This document shows positions 11,041 through 21,339 of a stretch of DNA of 64,000 nucleotides, piece after piece; position 1 is the first letter of the stretch, and every line of letters starts with the position of its first letter. A program made the position numbers and the translations under genes. Origin of the DNA: Aplectana chamaeleonis (Eukaryota > Nematoda > Chromadorea > Rhabditida > Cosmocercidae); NCBI GenBank assembly GCA_029168955.1, contig JAPDOI010001209.1, positions 7,501-71,500 of the forward strand. The letters run 5' to 3'. The notes below the pieces were generated by a model that had not been told where the DNA came from, did no database searches, and worked only from the letters and a program-made list of their open reading frames with translations.

Positions 11041-11501
11041 TTAAAGGCACAGTCCGAGCTCAGGGACTGAATCCGAGATTTCCACATAATTGTGAAGTAG
11101 ACCCTCTCCGCATACCACTTGCCAAGTGCGAGCTCTCAGTTCCTCCGAATAAGCGAGATATAGGAGGAAGCCACCCTGCGGCGCCCATCTCGGGAAGCCA
11201 CTTTGGCACGGCACAGTGGCGAGATGAGCAATGGTTCCCTACCAACCACCCCGTTCTTCCCTTCATTCTCAGACTCTCTCTCCATTCAGGTCAGCTCGCA
11301 TACAGCGGTTGCAAATGACGGGAGTTACAATCCTCGTACAACTCGTCCACGATGTTTCCGTAGCTCAATTTTTGAGCGGCCATAACTCCGTTCCCAGGAG
11401 GTCTTGAACGATTCCAGAGACATAATTGGAGTCAGCGTGGGACCGTTTTTAAGATAGGCAGGAAAACAGAAATACCATTCTGAGGTTGGACTGTGCCTTT
11501 A
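11041..11501. mobile_element. TTAA-type MITE, divergent TIR
   Basis: TTAAAGGCACAGTCC at the left and GGACTGTGCCTTTA at the right. The interior from 11215 (GAGATGAGCAATGG onward to the AAGATAGGC motif) is clearly homologous to 32510-32750 inside the 32301 element, so the two share a core with different ends. Confidence 0.75.
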
Positions 11502-11636
11502 TGTGCTCACTGTGCTCACCTTGGTTGGTGATTCAGTCAGGTTACAACACTCTTATGCTCCTATGATCGGTTTCAACCGCTACCAATACATAGATGCACA
11601 TGCAAGTAATTAGCACGCGCGTGTAGCCCCGCGCCC

Positions 11637-11728
11637 CGATCGACCGTCGTCGCAACGCGAACCCCGCGGCGCCGCGACCTAATGGCCGCGGCGGAGGGTT
11701 CGCATCGCGATAAGTCGATCGCGGCGAG
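11637..11728. repeat. GC-rich inverted repeat
   Basis: Left CGATCGAC...CGCAACGCGAACCC pairs with right GGGTTCGCATCGCG...GTCGATCG, about 40-bp arms with mismatches and a short loop. Confidence 0.65.
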
Positions 11729-11777
11729 ACACTATTAGTTGGAATCAACATTTTAGAGAGTTACAGAACAGTTCCGA

Positions 11778-11886
11778 AAATGTTGCGAACACATTAGGGC
11801 ATGGGGCTGCGCTACTTACGATCACGATTTCAACAACTTACGGAAGACTTCGGTAAGTTGTTGAAATTAGTGTTCGCAACATTTCT
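11778..11886. repeat. Double inverted repeat
   Basis: Outer arms AATGTTGCGAACAC and GTGTTCGCAACATT; inner arms ATTTCAACAACTTAC and GTAAGTTGTTGAAAT (11827-11867). A stem with a 40-bp bulge on one side. Confidence 0.75.
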
Positions 11887-12065
11887 GAAATCTTCAGAGT
11901 AGGTATCTGATTGATACCGACGCGCACTGAGATGCTCAAAGGATGGTTATAGCACCATCTGGCTGTCATGTGCGGTGAGCGTGCCATAATAAAGGGCAGA
12001 TAAGGCGATGTAGGCCATGCGCGCACCATGGACCGCTGTTGGGATCTCAAACGCACCATACTCAG

Positions 12066-12300
12066 ACAATAGGTGCGGACTGACCGCTGGCCTCTGCGGG
12101 CGGACCGCTGCCCATTGCAGCCTCGGCAGGTGGAACGCTGTCGCTTGCTGTCTCCTCAAGCGGATCGCTGCCTTTTAGCGGGCGGATAGCGGCAATTGAG
12201 AAAAGTTGACCGCGCTGGCGGGCGGATCGCCAATAGGCTCGAGAGCTGCGATCAGCCAGTGATCCGCCCGCCGAGCTACGAGAGGCAGCGATCCGCCTGC
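12066..12300. repeat. GCGGATCGCTG / GCGGACCGCTG motif cluster
   Basis: At least six copies of GCGG(A/G)(T/C)CGCT-like words in both orientations, spaced 20-40 bp. Same class as 13.05-13.20 kb. Confidence 0.5.
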
Positions 12301-12309
12301 TACTCATTA

Positions 12310-12747
12310 GGTAGGAGTACAGTGCCGAGCAGATTTTTTTGCAAAAACAGCGTTTTGCGGCGTTTTTTATGCGTTCACAAAGCGCCACACCGCCATAACG
12401 TGTTTCAAAGTGGTATAACTTCAAATCTGAAGTATTATTGCATATTTGCACCTCTAAACCCCTCATTATGAACTGATCAGACGGTCATGCCACCAGAAAC
12501 CTGTCATGTTTTGATGCGTAGTCGATGTCTATTTCTGGAGGAAATACACACTTTTCAACGAAATACTGGAGTCAAAAAGACTTTCTACACATGCCGGTGC
12601 ATTCGCCTCATTGAGAGGAACACGAAAACTTGCTGAAAAATGTATTTTGTCAAGTTTGAAGAGAGTTATGGCGATGCGGCGCTTTGTGAAGCTCAATAAA
12701 CGCCGCAAAACGCTTTTTTTTGCAAAACATTTGCTCGGTACTGTAGT
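12310..12747. mobile_element. Foldback element
   Basis: About 100-bp arms. Left 12315-12415 contains TTTTTTTGCAAAAACAGCG, GCGGCGTTTTTTATGC and CAAAGCGCC; right 12640-12745 carries the complements. The middle is unique. No transposase. Confidence 0.75.
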
Positions 12748-13054
12748 TGTCCATAACATGGCGAAAACTTGTTAAGAGTCGAGTTTTTCTTCCTGATACC
12801 AGTATTATGCTCAGAGTAAACAAACCGAAGGTTGTAAAAGGGGCTCCACCTCAACATACGCTCATTCGGGATTTCGAGGCCGGTCCTGAATGGTGACTTC
12901 AAGTCGCCTCTAAAGGATAACTCAGGAGCCGAAGGACAATTTTCGGCAGCTGAGGGGATGGTCCCCACGCCTCGGGGGGGGGGAGATCCTTTACATGGAG
13001 ACCGTGGTTAGAATCATCGGAATAGCCACATGGGGCATCGGAACAACCCACATG

Positions 13055-13195
13055 TGGCTTATTATTGGAGCACGGATCGCTAATTACTGGCGGCCAGATC
13101 ACTGACTGCTAGCGGGCGGATCGCTGGCTACCGTCAAGCATATGGCGGGGGTATGTCGGTCCGCCCACCAAAAACCAGCGATCCGCCCGCATCTA
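13055..13195. repeat. GCGGATCGCT inverted repeat cluster
   Basis: GCGGGCGGATCGCTGG near 13112 faces CCAGCGATCCGCCCGC at 13175-13190, with a further CGGATCGCT near 13072. Confidence 0.55.
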
Positions 13196-13420
13196 GTGTT
13201 TGAGTAGGAACAGTTTACCTACCCTAGAAATCGCAAAGTCCAAAAAACTGTAAAAACTTCCGGCTTTGAAGCCAACTTCAGAACAAGCGCGAAAAGGAAA
13301 GGATAGACGGACCTCACCCAGCGATGATTTGATGCAGAAACGCTGGGATTTTAAGAAAGAAATACATTCCTTTTTTACTGCCGATCCCTCATTCTCCTAA
13401 TCGGTTGTTTCTACTCCGCC

Positions 13421-13763
13421 AACGCGTAGCTAGATGCCTCACACGGAAACCAGAGATGCCCAGGGTTTCGGAGACATCTAGTCTGATTTTGACACGGCAA
13501 TTTACGTAAGTTACAGGAAGTTTGGCCTCAGTTGGTGAAATTTTAGCTACAGCTCCCGCATATTCTATGCTTATTCTCGCTGTAGCACTCGGTCGATCGA
13601 CCCACCCAGCCTTGATCTGTACTAGAAAGGCGATCCCCGCTGCGATCGAGCGCATAGCCGTTTCTTCCCTACGGCCTGCTGCGTCCCAACGGTCAAAATT
13701 ATCCCTAGCAGACCTTCCAGAGAGCGACACGGGGTCACCCTCCACGACCGCTCACAGAGTGTA
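13421..13763. mobile_element. MITE-A, left half
   Basis: AACGCGTAGCTAGATGCCTC and the following 340 bp match 511-900. Homology stops at CACAGAGTGT, a few bases before the point where the copy at 29947 begins. Probably the left half of one element split by the DNA between. Confidence 0.75.
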
Positions 13764-13780
13764 AAGCCTATTCGTGGATT

Positions 13781-14382
13781 CTATCAAAAATGGGTCTTCC
13801 AAGCGGAAGAGGTTTGGTTGGCGTCAGAAACGTTCCAACAAGGGAACAATAGCCAACTAGGATGAGGAGAGTCTACAAAAATTGAACAATATTTCCTGAG
13901 ACTGATTTTCTCGGCCGAAACTTCTTAATAGCGGAAACAAACCGTTGCGGTGTTTCACACGGAAGCACTCTGTGGTTCCAAATAGTCTCCGATTATGCGA
14001 GTAACGATAAAAATGTATAATTATGTGCACCTATTAGTTATCATTAGAAGAGAAAATGATTTCAACTTTACCTACACAGACGCTAGCTCCAGCTGCTGCG
14101 GGAAGCGAACTCAAAGTGCAGCATGAAATAAGAGTATTTTCTTATAATCTCGTCAAGAATAGAAGTCCATTCTTAGAAACCATTGAACTCTTCCTCGTGA
14201 AATGCCACAACGGTTTGTTTCCGCTATTAAGAAGTTTCGGCCGAGAAAATCAGTCTCAGAAAATATTGTTCAATTTTTGTAGACTCTCCTCATCCTACTT
14301 GCCTATTGTTCCCTTTTTGTTGGAACGTTTCTGACGCCAACCAAACCTCTTTCGCTTGGAAGACCCCTTTTTGATAGAATTG
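13781..14382. mobile_element. Foldback element, about 190-bp arms
   Basis: Left arm 13785-13975 (GGTCTTCCAAGCGG, AGGTTTGGTTGGCGTCAGAA, AAGTTCTTAATAGCGG-like words) and right arm 14195-14375 are reverse complements with few mismatches. The middle is unique. The same arm family brackets the 42-bp array at 17.5-18.8 kb. Confidence 0.8.
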
Positions 14383-14514
14383 TTCACTTTTTATTGATAT
14401 TACGGAGTAATATCTGTAAAAATCTTGTATATTTTCCAAATAGCATGGATTGATATGACAATCAGTAAGTGATTGACTTGTTGCGCACGCTACAAATGAC
14501 GTACGACTCTCTTT

Positions 14515-14606
14515 CCTCGACATCCTGATGACGTCATCACATGCCCTATGCACTTGGCACGACGTCCTGATGACGTCATCACATGCCCCATGCACTTTGA
14601 TGACGT
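14515..14606 (+). repeat. CRE-type repeat, 3 copies
   Basis: TGATGACGTCATCACATGCC repeated with a 42-bp step, then a third GATGACGTCATC. Related to the long array at 28302-29530. Confidence 0.8.
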
Positions 14607-14608
14607 CA

Positions 14609-15295
14609 TCAGTAAGTAACAAACTTGTTAGTCACTTTCCTTGTCCCTTCCCATCGAAAAGTACAGCCTACAACGTGTTTTAGCGATTTGATCTACCAAC
14701 TGACAATATCACTTGATATGATAAGCAGTAATAAGTGAAGTAGTTAATGTTAAACAGTAAGTAACAAACTTGTTAGTCACATTCCTTGTCCCTTCCCATC
14801 GAAAAATGCAGCCTACGACGTGTTTTAGCGATTTGATCTGCCAACTGATAATATCACTTGATGTGATAAGCAGTAATAAGTGAAGTAGTTAATGTTAAAC
14901 AGTAAGTAACAAACTTGTTAGTCACTTCCCCTGTCCCTTCCCTAAGGAAAAGTACGTGTTTTAGCGATTTGATCTGCCAACTGATAATATCACTTGATAT
15001 GATAAGCAGTAATAAGTGAAGTAGTTAATGTTAAACAGTAAGTAGCAAACTTGTTAGTCACTTTCCTTGTCCCTTCTCATCGAAAAGTACAGCCTACAAC
15101 GTGTTTTAGCGATGATAGGCAGTAATAAGTGAAGTAGTTAATGTTAAACAGTAAGTAACAAACTTGTTAGTCACTTCCCCTGTCCCTTCCCTAAGAAGAA
15201 GTACGTGTTTTAGCGATTTGATCTGCCAGCTGATAATATCACTTGATATGATAAGCAGTTATAAGTGAAGTAGTTAATGCTAAACAGTAAGTACT
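14609..15295 (+). repeat. 145-bp tandem repeat, five copies
   Basis: AGTAAGTAACAAACTTGTTA recurs at 14611, 14756, 14901, 15037 and 15150 and starts again at 15286. Units are 145, 145, 136, 113 and 136 bp, the shorter ones carrying internal deletions. No ORF. Confidence 0.9.
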
Positions 15296-15690
15296 CATTG
15301 TCTACCTACTCACCAGCCTGCTTATCTATCCACATACCAACTTACCTGCCTGTTCAACTGATCGCCTGCGACCATTGGCAGTGATCACTACTAAGGGTGC
15401 GTAACGCACGAGGAAGCAGGAAGCTCGAAGCAGGAAGGACGAAGGACGAAGCAGTAACAGCGCACAACAAGAATTTTTGATAATGACTCGCCGATCTAAC
15501 TTTGTTAGTTTTGAACCGATTTGGCTCAAATTTTGTCAGCATGTGCCTCCTGGACCCTCTCACCTATATCCCGATGGAAATCCCTGGAGAATTTGTTTAA
15601 CAGGTTCTATTAACTACTTTACAGAATTCTAAGTGATCACAAGTTCCGGGCAAAACCAAACCTCTCCAGCCGCTTCGCGGCTGGAGCGAT
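15296..15690 (+). mobile_element. Hairpin-ended tail, copy 1
   Basis: About 390 bp homologous to 29531-29945, including CCTACTCACC, ACCAACTTACCTG, GACCATTGGCAGTG, TTCTAAGTGATCACAAG and the end GCCGCTTCGCGGCTGGAGCG. The final 10-bp stem with TTC loop (15664-15686) resembles the 3' hairpin of Helitrons and Helentron-derived elements, but no CTRR terminus follows. Confidence 0.65.
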
Positions 15691-15969
15691 AAATGTGGAG
15701 AGAAACGTTTCTGTGAATACGTGCATGTCTGGTGGTGGTCGAATGTGGTGGGCCTCAAGGGGAGAAATCGCTAGAGCAGGGTATATTCTCGAATTCGCCC
15801 TATTCATTTATGCTGGGGTTTGAACGCGCTGGATGGCGCAGTAGACGAGTGTTAAAAATATATCTTACGGAGTAATGGTTCAGTTTATACCAACTATGTG
15901 GCGGGGGGGGGGTGATGAGCAACGTACGTGATCTCACAGGCTAATCGCAGCTGAACCCGGATAAATCGA
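15691..15969. other. No feature recognised
   Basis: Unique sequence with a short G run near 15903-15912. No gene seen. Confidence 0.4.
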
Positions 15970-16290
15970 GGTACCCGATGGGCTGGCTTTGGCTAAAACT
16001 GGACCGACCGCTGCAGCTTGAAGGACGACCGCAGGGAACGTGTGACTGACCGCAGGAACCTGCGGGCCAAACGCATCAACCTGTGGCCCAACCGCAGGAA
16101 ATTACAGACTAACCGCAGGAACTAGCGGACAACCTGTAGGTCCGGCAGACCAACCGCAAAAGCCTGCGGTCTCACCGCCGACCAACCGCAGGAATTTTCA
16201 GACTAACCGCGGACAAAAAACCGACCAACAAAGTCCATCCCGGCGGCGGTCTTCTATTGGTCGGCGGTCAGGTCTTTCCATTGTCTGAGT
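15970..16290. repeat. GACCGCAGGAA motif cluster
   Basis: More than eight copies of ACCGCAGG(A/G)A-like words, spaced irregularly about 20-40 bp, ending in GGCGGCGGTCTTCTATTGGTC, the reverse complement of the motif core. Same class as other GACCG clusters. Confidence 0.5.
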
Positions 16291-17035
16291 TGGTGGCGGA
16301 TCTTCATCTTTGACGCCTTCCAACCTCATTGCCCCACGTTTTTGACGCGCCAAAGTTTACCAGTGTGGTCTACCGAGCTCATTCATTAAACTGAGCCTGA
16401 AAAATGAAAATTGATTTCCAGCGCGAACGATGCCTTTAATGTTCCGAATAAACAGTGTTTCGCTTCTAAGCAGATCTTTCTTGTTGCGAATCACCATCCC
16501 TATCAGCTCCAATCGATAATATGGGTGAAAGGGATGATTAATCAATGGTGTTGATTGTATCAAAGTCGAATTATGATCTGTTCAGAGGCTGACGCTATTT
16601 AAACGTCCAATGAAAGCTTTGACTTTTTCAATGACGACGAGGAGCCATATATAGCCGGAGTTATGAATGCAAAAAGATTTTGCATCTTGAATGCATTTTG
16701 GATGCTAACCTCCAGGTGTGTAGGTTTCATGAAGTCTGAATTTTTCTACCCTTAAAACTTTTTTATTAGCAGCCCTATTCTCTTTTTATCCGACTTCTCA
16801 TTTGGTTTTCTTCTCTTATGGTCTTCAATGCTACCACACCCGTTAACCACCACAACTTAGCTTCATCCAAAATTCTTTCTGGTCTCTCGACCATTCTCGA
16901 TTACGCCCCAATTTGAAAATCGGGAACTTTTTTTTACTCGTTAGTACAACGCAATAGTTGTAATAACTTTGCTTCTGAAGGTAAGTCTCTATTTTCAGAG
17001 TTCATTTGGGATGTATTACTTATAAGGAGTCGAGA
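16291..17035. other. No gene recognised
   Basis: Contains a right-end-like TTAA-family motif (GCGCGAACGATGCCTTTAA, about 16420-16439). The rest is AT-rich, and the short minus-strand ORF has no recognisable domain. Confidence 0.35.
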
Positions 17036-17210
17036 CTCGGACAAGTGTCATCAACATCGATTCATATAGAAAAGTTTATTCTTCAATATCCTCCAAGAAC
17101 TCTTTTCTTTTTCGAAACTTCCAAACAGCGGAAACAAACCGTTGTGGTTCTCTATTAGGAAGCGCTTTTGGCTCCATAAAGGACTTTGATTATGTGAGTG
17201 CCGATAAAAT
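17036..17210 (+). mobile_element. Foldback element, left arm
   Basis: GAAACTTCCAAACAGCGG and AACAAACCGTTGTGG are complementary to 19640-19700 and homologous to the left arm at 13785-13975. The right arm lies at 19560-19870, so this element carries the 42-bp array in its middle. Confidence 0.65.
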
Positions 17211-17238
17211 CCTTATACTTAAAGCAGTTATGTCCCGA

Positions 17239-17272
17239 TGTGTGTGTGTGTGTGTGTATGTGTGTGCATGTG
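17239..17272. repeat. (GT)n microsatellite
   Basis: About 17 TG units with two interruptions. Confidence 0.9.
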
Positions 17273-17464
17273 TCCCGGATATCTTAGGAATGGCCGATCA
17301 AAACTTGTATGAAATGGTACCAACATTTAGGTGGGTGCGACATTTATCGATTACCAAAAAATCAGCCCGAGTCACCTCTCACGTGCCTCGGGGCAACCGA
17401 GTTTGTCCGCGGAGCGCACTTTTGGCCGTGGGTCATGATAACTTCTGCGAGTCGTCTAGCGATG

Positions 17465-18830
17465 CAAAAAATGCAGGGCGTCATGAAAGATGTGCAGGAC
17501 CCCAGTGAGGGTGTGCAAAACGTCATAGTAAGTGTGCAGGGCCCTAATCGGAGTGTGCAGGACGTCATAGAAACGTCATAGAAGTGTGCAGGACCCTAAT
17601 CGGAGTGTGCAGGACGTCATAGAAAGTGTGCAGGACCTCAGTGGGGAGTGTGCAGGGCATCTTAGAAAGTGTGCAGGACCCCCAGTGGAGTGTGCAGGGC
17701 GTCATAGAAGTGTGCAGGACCCTAATCGAGTGTGCAGGACGTCATAGAAAGTGTGTGGACCCCTAATCGGGTGTGCAGGACGTCATAGAAAGTGCGCAGG
17801 TCCTAAGTAGGAATGTGCAGGACCCCAGCGGAAGTGTGCAGGACGTCATAGAAAGTGTGCAGGACCTCAGTGGGAGTGTGCAGGGCATCTTAGAAAGTGT
17901 GCAGGACCCCAGTGGGAGTGTGCAGAGGTCATAGAAGTGTGCAGGACCCTAATCGGAGTGTGCAGGACGTCATAGAAAGTGTGCAGGACCCTAATCAGAG
18001 TGGGCAGGACGTCATAGAAAGTGTGCAGGACCCTAATCGGAGTGTGCAGGACGTCATAGAAAGTGTGCAGGACCCTAATCGGAGTGTGCAGGACGTCATA
18101 GAAAGTGCGCAGGTCCTAAGTAGGAATGTGCAGGACCCCAGCGGAAGTGTGCAGGACGTCATAGAAAGTGTGCAGGACCTCAGTGGGAGTGTGCAGGGCA
18201 TCTTAGAAAGTGTGCAGGACCCCAGTGGGAGTGTGCAGGGCGTCATAGAAGTGTGCGAGTGTGCAGGACGTCATAGAAAGTGTGCAGGACCCTAATCGGA
18301 GTGTGCAGCACGTCATAGAAAGTGTGCAGGACCCTAATCGGAGTGTGCAGGACGTCATAGAAAGTGCGCAGTCCTGAGTAGGAGTGTGCAGGACGTCATA
18401 GAAAGTGTGCAGGACCCCAGCGGAAGTGTGCAGGACGTCATATAAAATGTGCAGGACCCCAGCGGAAGTGTGCAGCACGTCATAGAAAGTGTGCAGTACC
18501 CTAATCGGAGTGTGCAGCACGTCATAGAAAGTGTGCAGGACCCTAATCGGAGTGTGCAGGATGTCATAGAAAGTGCGCAGTCCTAAGTAGGAGTGTGCAG
18601 GACCCCAACGGGAGTGTGCAGCACGTCATAGAAAGTGTGCAGGACCCAAATGGTAGCGTGCAGGGAGTCATAGAAAGTGTGAAGAACCCTAACGGGAGTG
18701 TGCAGGACGTCATAGAGATTGCGCAGGTCCCAAGGAGTTGCAGTGTGCAGAGCGTCATAAAAATGCACAGGTCCACAGTGGGAGTGTGCAGGTCATCAAA
18801 AGTTACCAAGAGTGTAGAATTTGGAAAAAG
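17465..18830 (+). repeat. 42-bp minisatellite, array 1 (about 32 copies)
   Basis: Units of 42 bp built from GTGTGCAGGACGTCATAGAA then AGTGTGCAGGACC and a variable CTAATCGGA or CCAGTGGGA end. Several units are degenerate, with 1-2 base deletions that shift frame. ORFs through it on either strand are by-products of the 14-codon period. Confidence 0.95.
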
Positions 18831-18839
18831 GTTTTTCAA

Positions 18840-19555
18840 TTTTTAATGCTAAATCTTTACCTTTTGTGGAGAAGAAATAGATAGGAAAACATGAATCTTG
18901 AGGAGCATGCGACGCGTTCTGAGATTGACGCAAAACTCCTGTGACATTTTTTGTAAGTTTTAGGATACAAGCAGCAGCAGCACCACTTCCTGCACCTTCT
19001 CTGTTCGCCACTCATTGCAACCGCTCAGTCATTTCGAATCCCTAATTTCCAAAAACCAGTTTTATATATGTTGCAAATCTGAGCTTATCAAAATCTGCAC
19101 CACAAATACATAAACAACCACCTACTAATTTCATTCATTGAGAACAAAGGGCATGATGTTGGTCAAGTAGGGAAACATCATATAATATGAGAATGCGTTT
19201 TTCCTTATCATGATATAGACGGTAAAGCGAGAATAATCGCTTGTGAACTTTACAAATTGGAAGAAAGGGCAGTGGGTAGCGACGTAAGGGAAGGAAGTAC
19301 AGAAGGGGTTGTGAATTTTGCGCCGGTAGCAACCGACGATTTACCGCTGGCTTCTTATGTTTTGCTTTATGATCCCACATTTTGATACCCCCACGGCCTG
19401 CTGTAAATGTACGGCACCCTGCTCTGCTCAGGAGAGTCCATACGTACAGCAACTTTCCGGTAGACGGAAGTCAGTCACCACCGTTCTAACAAACTAATCC
19501 GTCTCAGGTAGTTGGCTCACGCAAAAGTTTCTGTGAGCGAAAACTTCGCTAGGCC
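18840..19555. other. No gene recognised
   Basis: Contains short ORFs without recognisable domains. Unique sequence between the array and the foldback right arm. Confidence 0.4.
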
Positions 19556-19559
19556 TCGC

Positions 19560-19870
19560 TAGTATGTATATATGCATGTAAACCTAATAGCTATCATTAA
19601 AAGGGGAGATGATGTTAAATTGTTTTAGGGAACCAGTCAATTCTTCCTCGTAAAATACCACAACGGTTTGTTTCCGCTGTTTGGAAGTTTCGAAAAAGAA
19701 AAGAGTTCTTGGAGGATATTGTTCATTTTTTGTAGACTCTCCTCTTTTCGCTTTCCTATTGTTCCCTTTTTGTTGAAGCATTTGTAACGCTAACCAAACC
19801 ACTTCTGCTTGGGAGACCCTTTTTACAGAATTGTTCACTTTTTCTTGATATTACGCTGTAATATCCCATG
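19560..19870 (-). mobile_element. Foldback element, right arm
   Basis: Homologous to 14195-14400 (CCACAACGGTTTGTTTCCGC, TAGACTCTCCTC, CCTATTGTTCCCTTTTTGTT, TTGATATTACG). Complementary to 17050-17190. Confidence 0.7.
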
Positions 19871-19989
19871 CAAGAATTTCTAACAAAGACCTCTTCATCT
19901 CCCCACTGGATCAGTCCTCTTTCTGTGGTCACAAGAATCAATGACCCAAACTGTTGTAAAACTATCTCAGAAAAATCACTCGATGTGAA

Positions 19990-20310
19990 AAAGCGCGCCC
20001 ATGCCGATCACTTTTTCCGCAGGGCTACCGTAACCATTCTTGAACAAAACATGATAACGAATGTAAACACACGCTCATAACATGCGGGGTATAAAAGAGC
20101 GGAGGAGCGGTATGCATTCATTCACACACCGCTCTCCTCGAGAAGCCACTGGGGAGTGGCTGAGGAGGTCGAAATTGTGCAAACATGTTTGTTGGCTATT
20201 AGGATGTGCTCATAACCATGCTGACACTTGGGAAAAATTTCAAGGAGGGTTACGGTAGCCCCTGCGGAAAAAATGATCGGCATGAGCGTGCTTGTCTCGA
20301 TGTGGCTGAC
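19990..20310. mobile_element. Foldback element
   Basis: Outer arms CATGCCGATCACTTTTTCCG and CGCAGGGCTACCGTAACC (20000-20038) face their complements at 20245-20290. A nested inner palindrome near 20098-20141 has GAGCGGTATG-type arms. No ORF assigned. Confidence 0.65.
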
Positions 20311-20337
20311 AAGACCGATGTTCACATGATATTAGCT

Positions 20338-20600
20338 AAGAAATGAATGATATCCATGATATCGTTCCACATAATTCATTCATATTGATCGCGTCAGCAA
20401 CATCTGGCTACACCGGGTGTTATTTGCACCTTCCATGTTTTTCATACGTATCGAACGAGTCGGCCACGGTGATTTTCTCAACCAACTCTGACAGGGACCT
20501 TAGGCCCCGGTTATAGTTGGTCGCCCAGACGTAGCCAGCCCGGTCGATAATCATGAAAGCCTGCTGGCCTACAGCCGGATGCAGAATCTGCCTGCAGTTC
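20338..20600 (-). repeat. Dispersed repeat, units A-B
   Basis: Homologous to 7985-8310 but in the order A-B (A: AATGATATCCATGA, CGTATCGAACGAGTCGGCC, CAACCAACTCTGACAGGG; B: GCGTAGCCAGCCCGG-like, AATCTGCCTG). The swap suits a tandem unit of about 260-300 bp. Minus-strand reading IIDRAGYVWATNYNRGL suggests possible former coding. Confidence 0.5.
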
Positions 20601-21339
20601 TTCGCTTTCAAATGAAACTAACTTAAAACCGGGACAGTCAGAAACTACCTTCCATTCCATCTGGACACTTTCACATCAGTGGAACAAAGCAGTTTACCCT
20701 ACTCATTCCCAATTTGACATGAAAAAGCTCTCTGAGCTGCGAATGGAGATAGTTCTAACAATTGTGGTGAGCGCGAAGCGCTCACCAGATTTGGCTTTGA
20801 TTCGCCATCGCGCAACCCTTGATCTCAGTATCAGGGTCCAGAGTAAACGTAGAAACACCGTTCTTTTCGCATTTAATACACTTTAGAAAGGTGAATAACT
20901 GTTCAAAAAATGGTCCGGAATGGTTACCTGAGATTCGAGAAAAAGTGTCAAAACCACGTCATTTTGGTCGAAAAAATGTTCATCTCCTTTTTTTCAGTTG
21001 GCGTTCACGATCTTGTTGGAACTCTTATCGTTGAGCTAGAGTGCTCATTTTTGGCCAGGAAGCTGGCTTTGTTTGCACCTAGCTCCTGTCAAATTTTGAA
21101 GTTGGTAGCTCAATTTTTGCGGAACCTCAAATTTGAGGGTAAAGAAAGACAAAACACGTAAACATGTTATTAAAACCAACCGACGTTTGCTTATTCGTAA
21201 AAATGAACTAGTGAAATAAACACCGTTACTGATAGGCTTTTGCTCAGGATTTGACGGGGCAACGCTTCCAATCAATACGGCGGGATCTCGGAAGTACTTT
21301 TGAAACGCCGCACGGTGTGACTCAGAAGAGCGCGACAGA
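20601..21339. other. No gene recognised
   Basis: Contains a small hairpin (GTGAGCGCGAAGCGCTCAC, 20767-20785). Plus-strand ORFs 20819-21161 have no recognisable domain. Confidence 0.4.
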
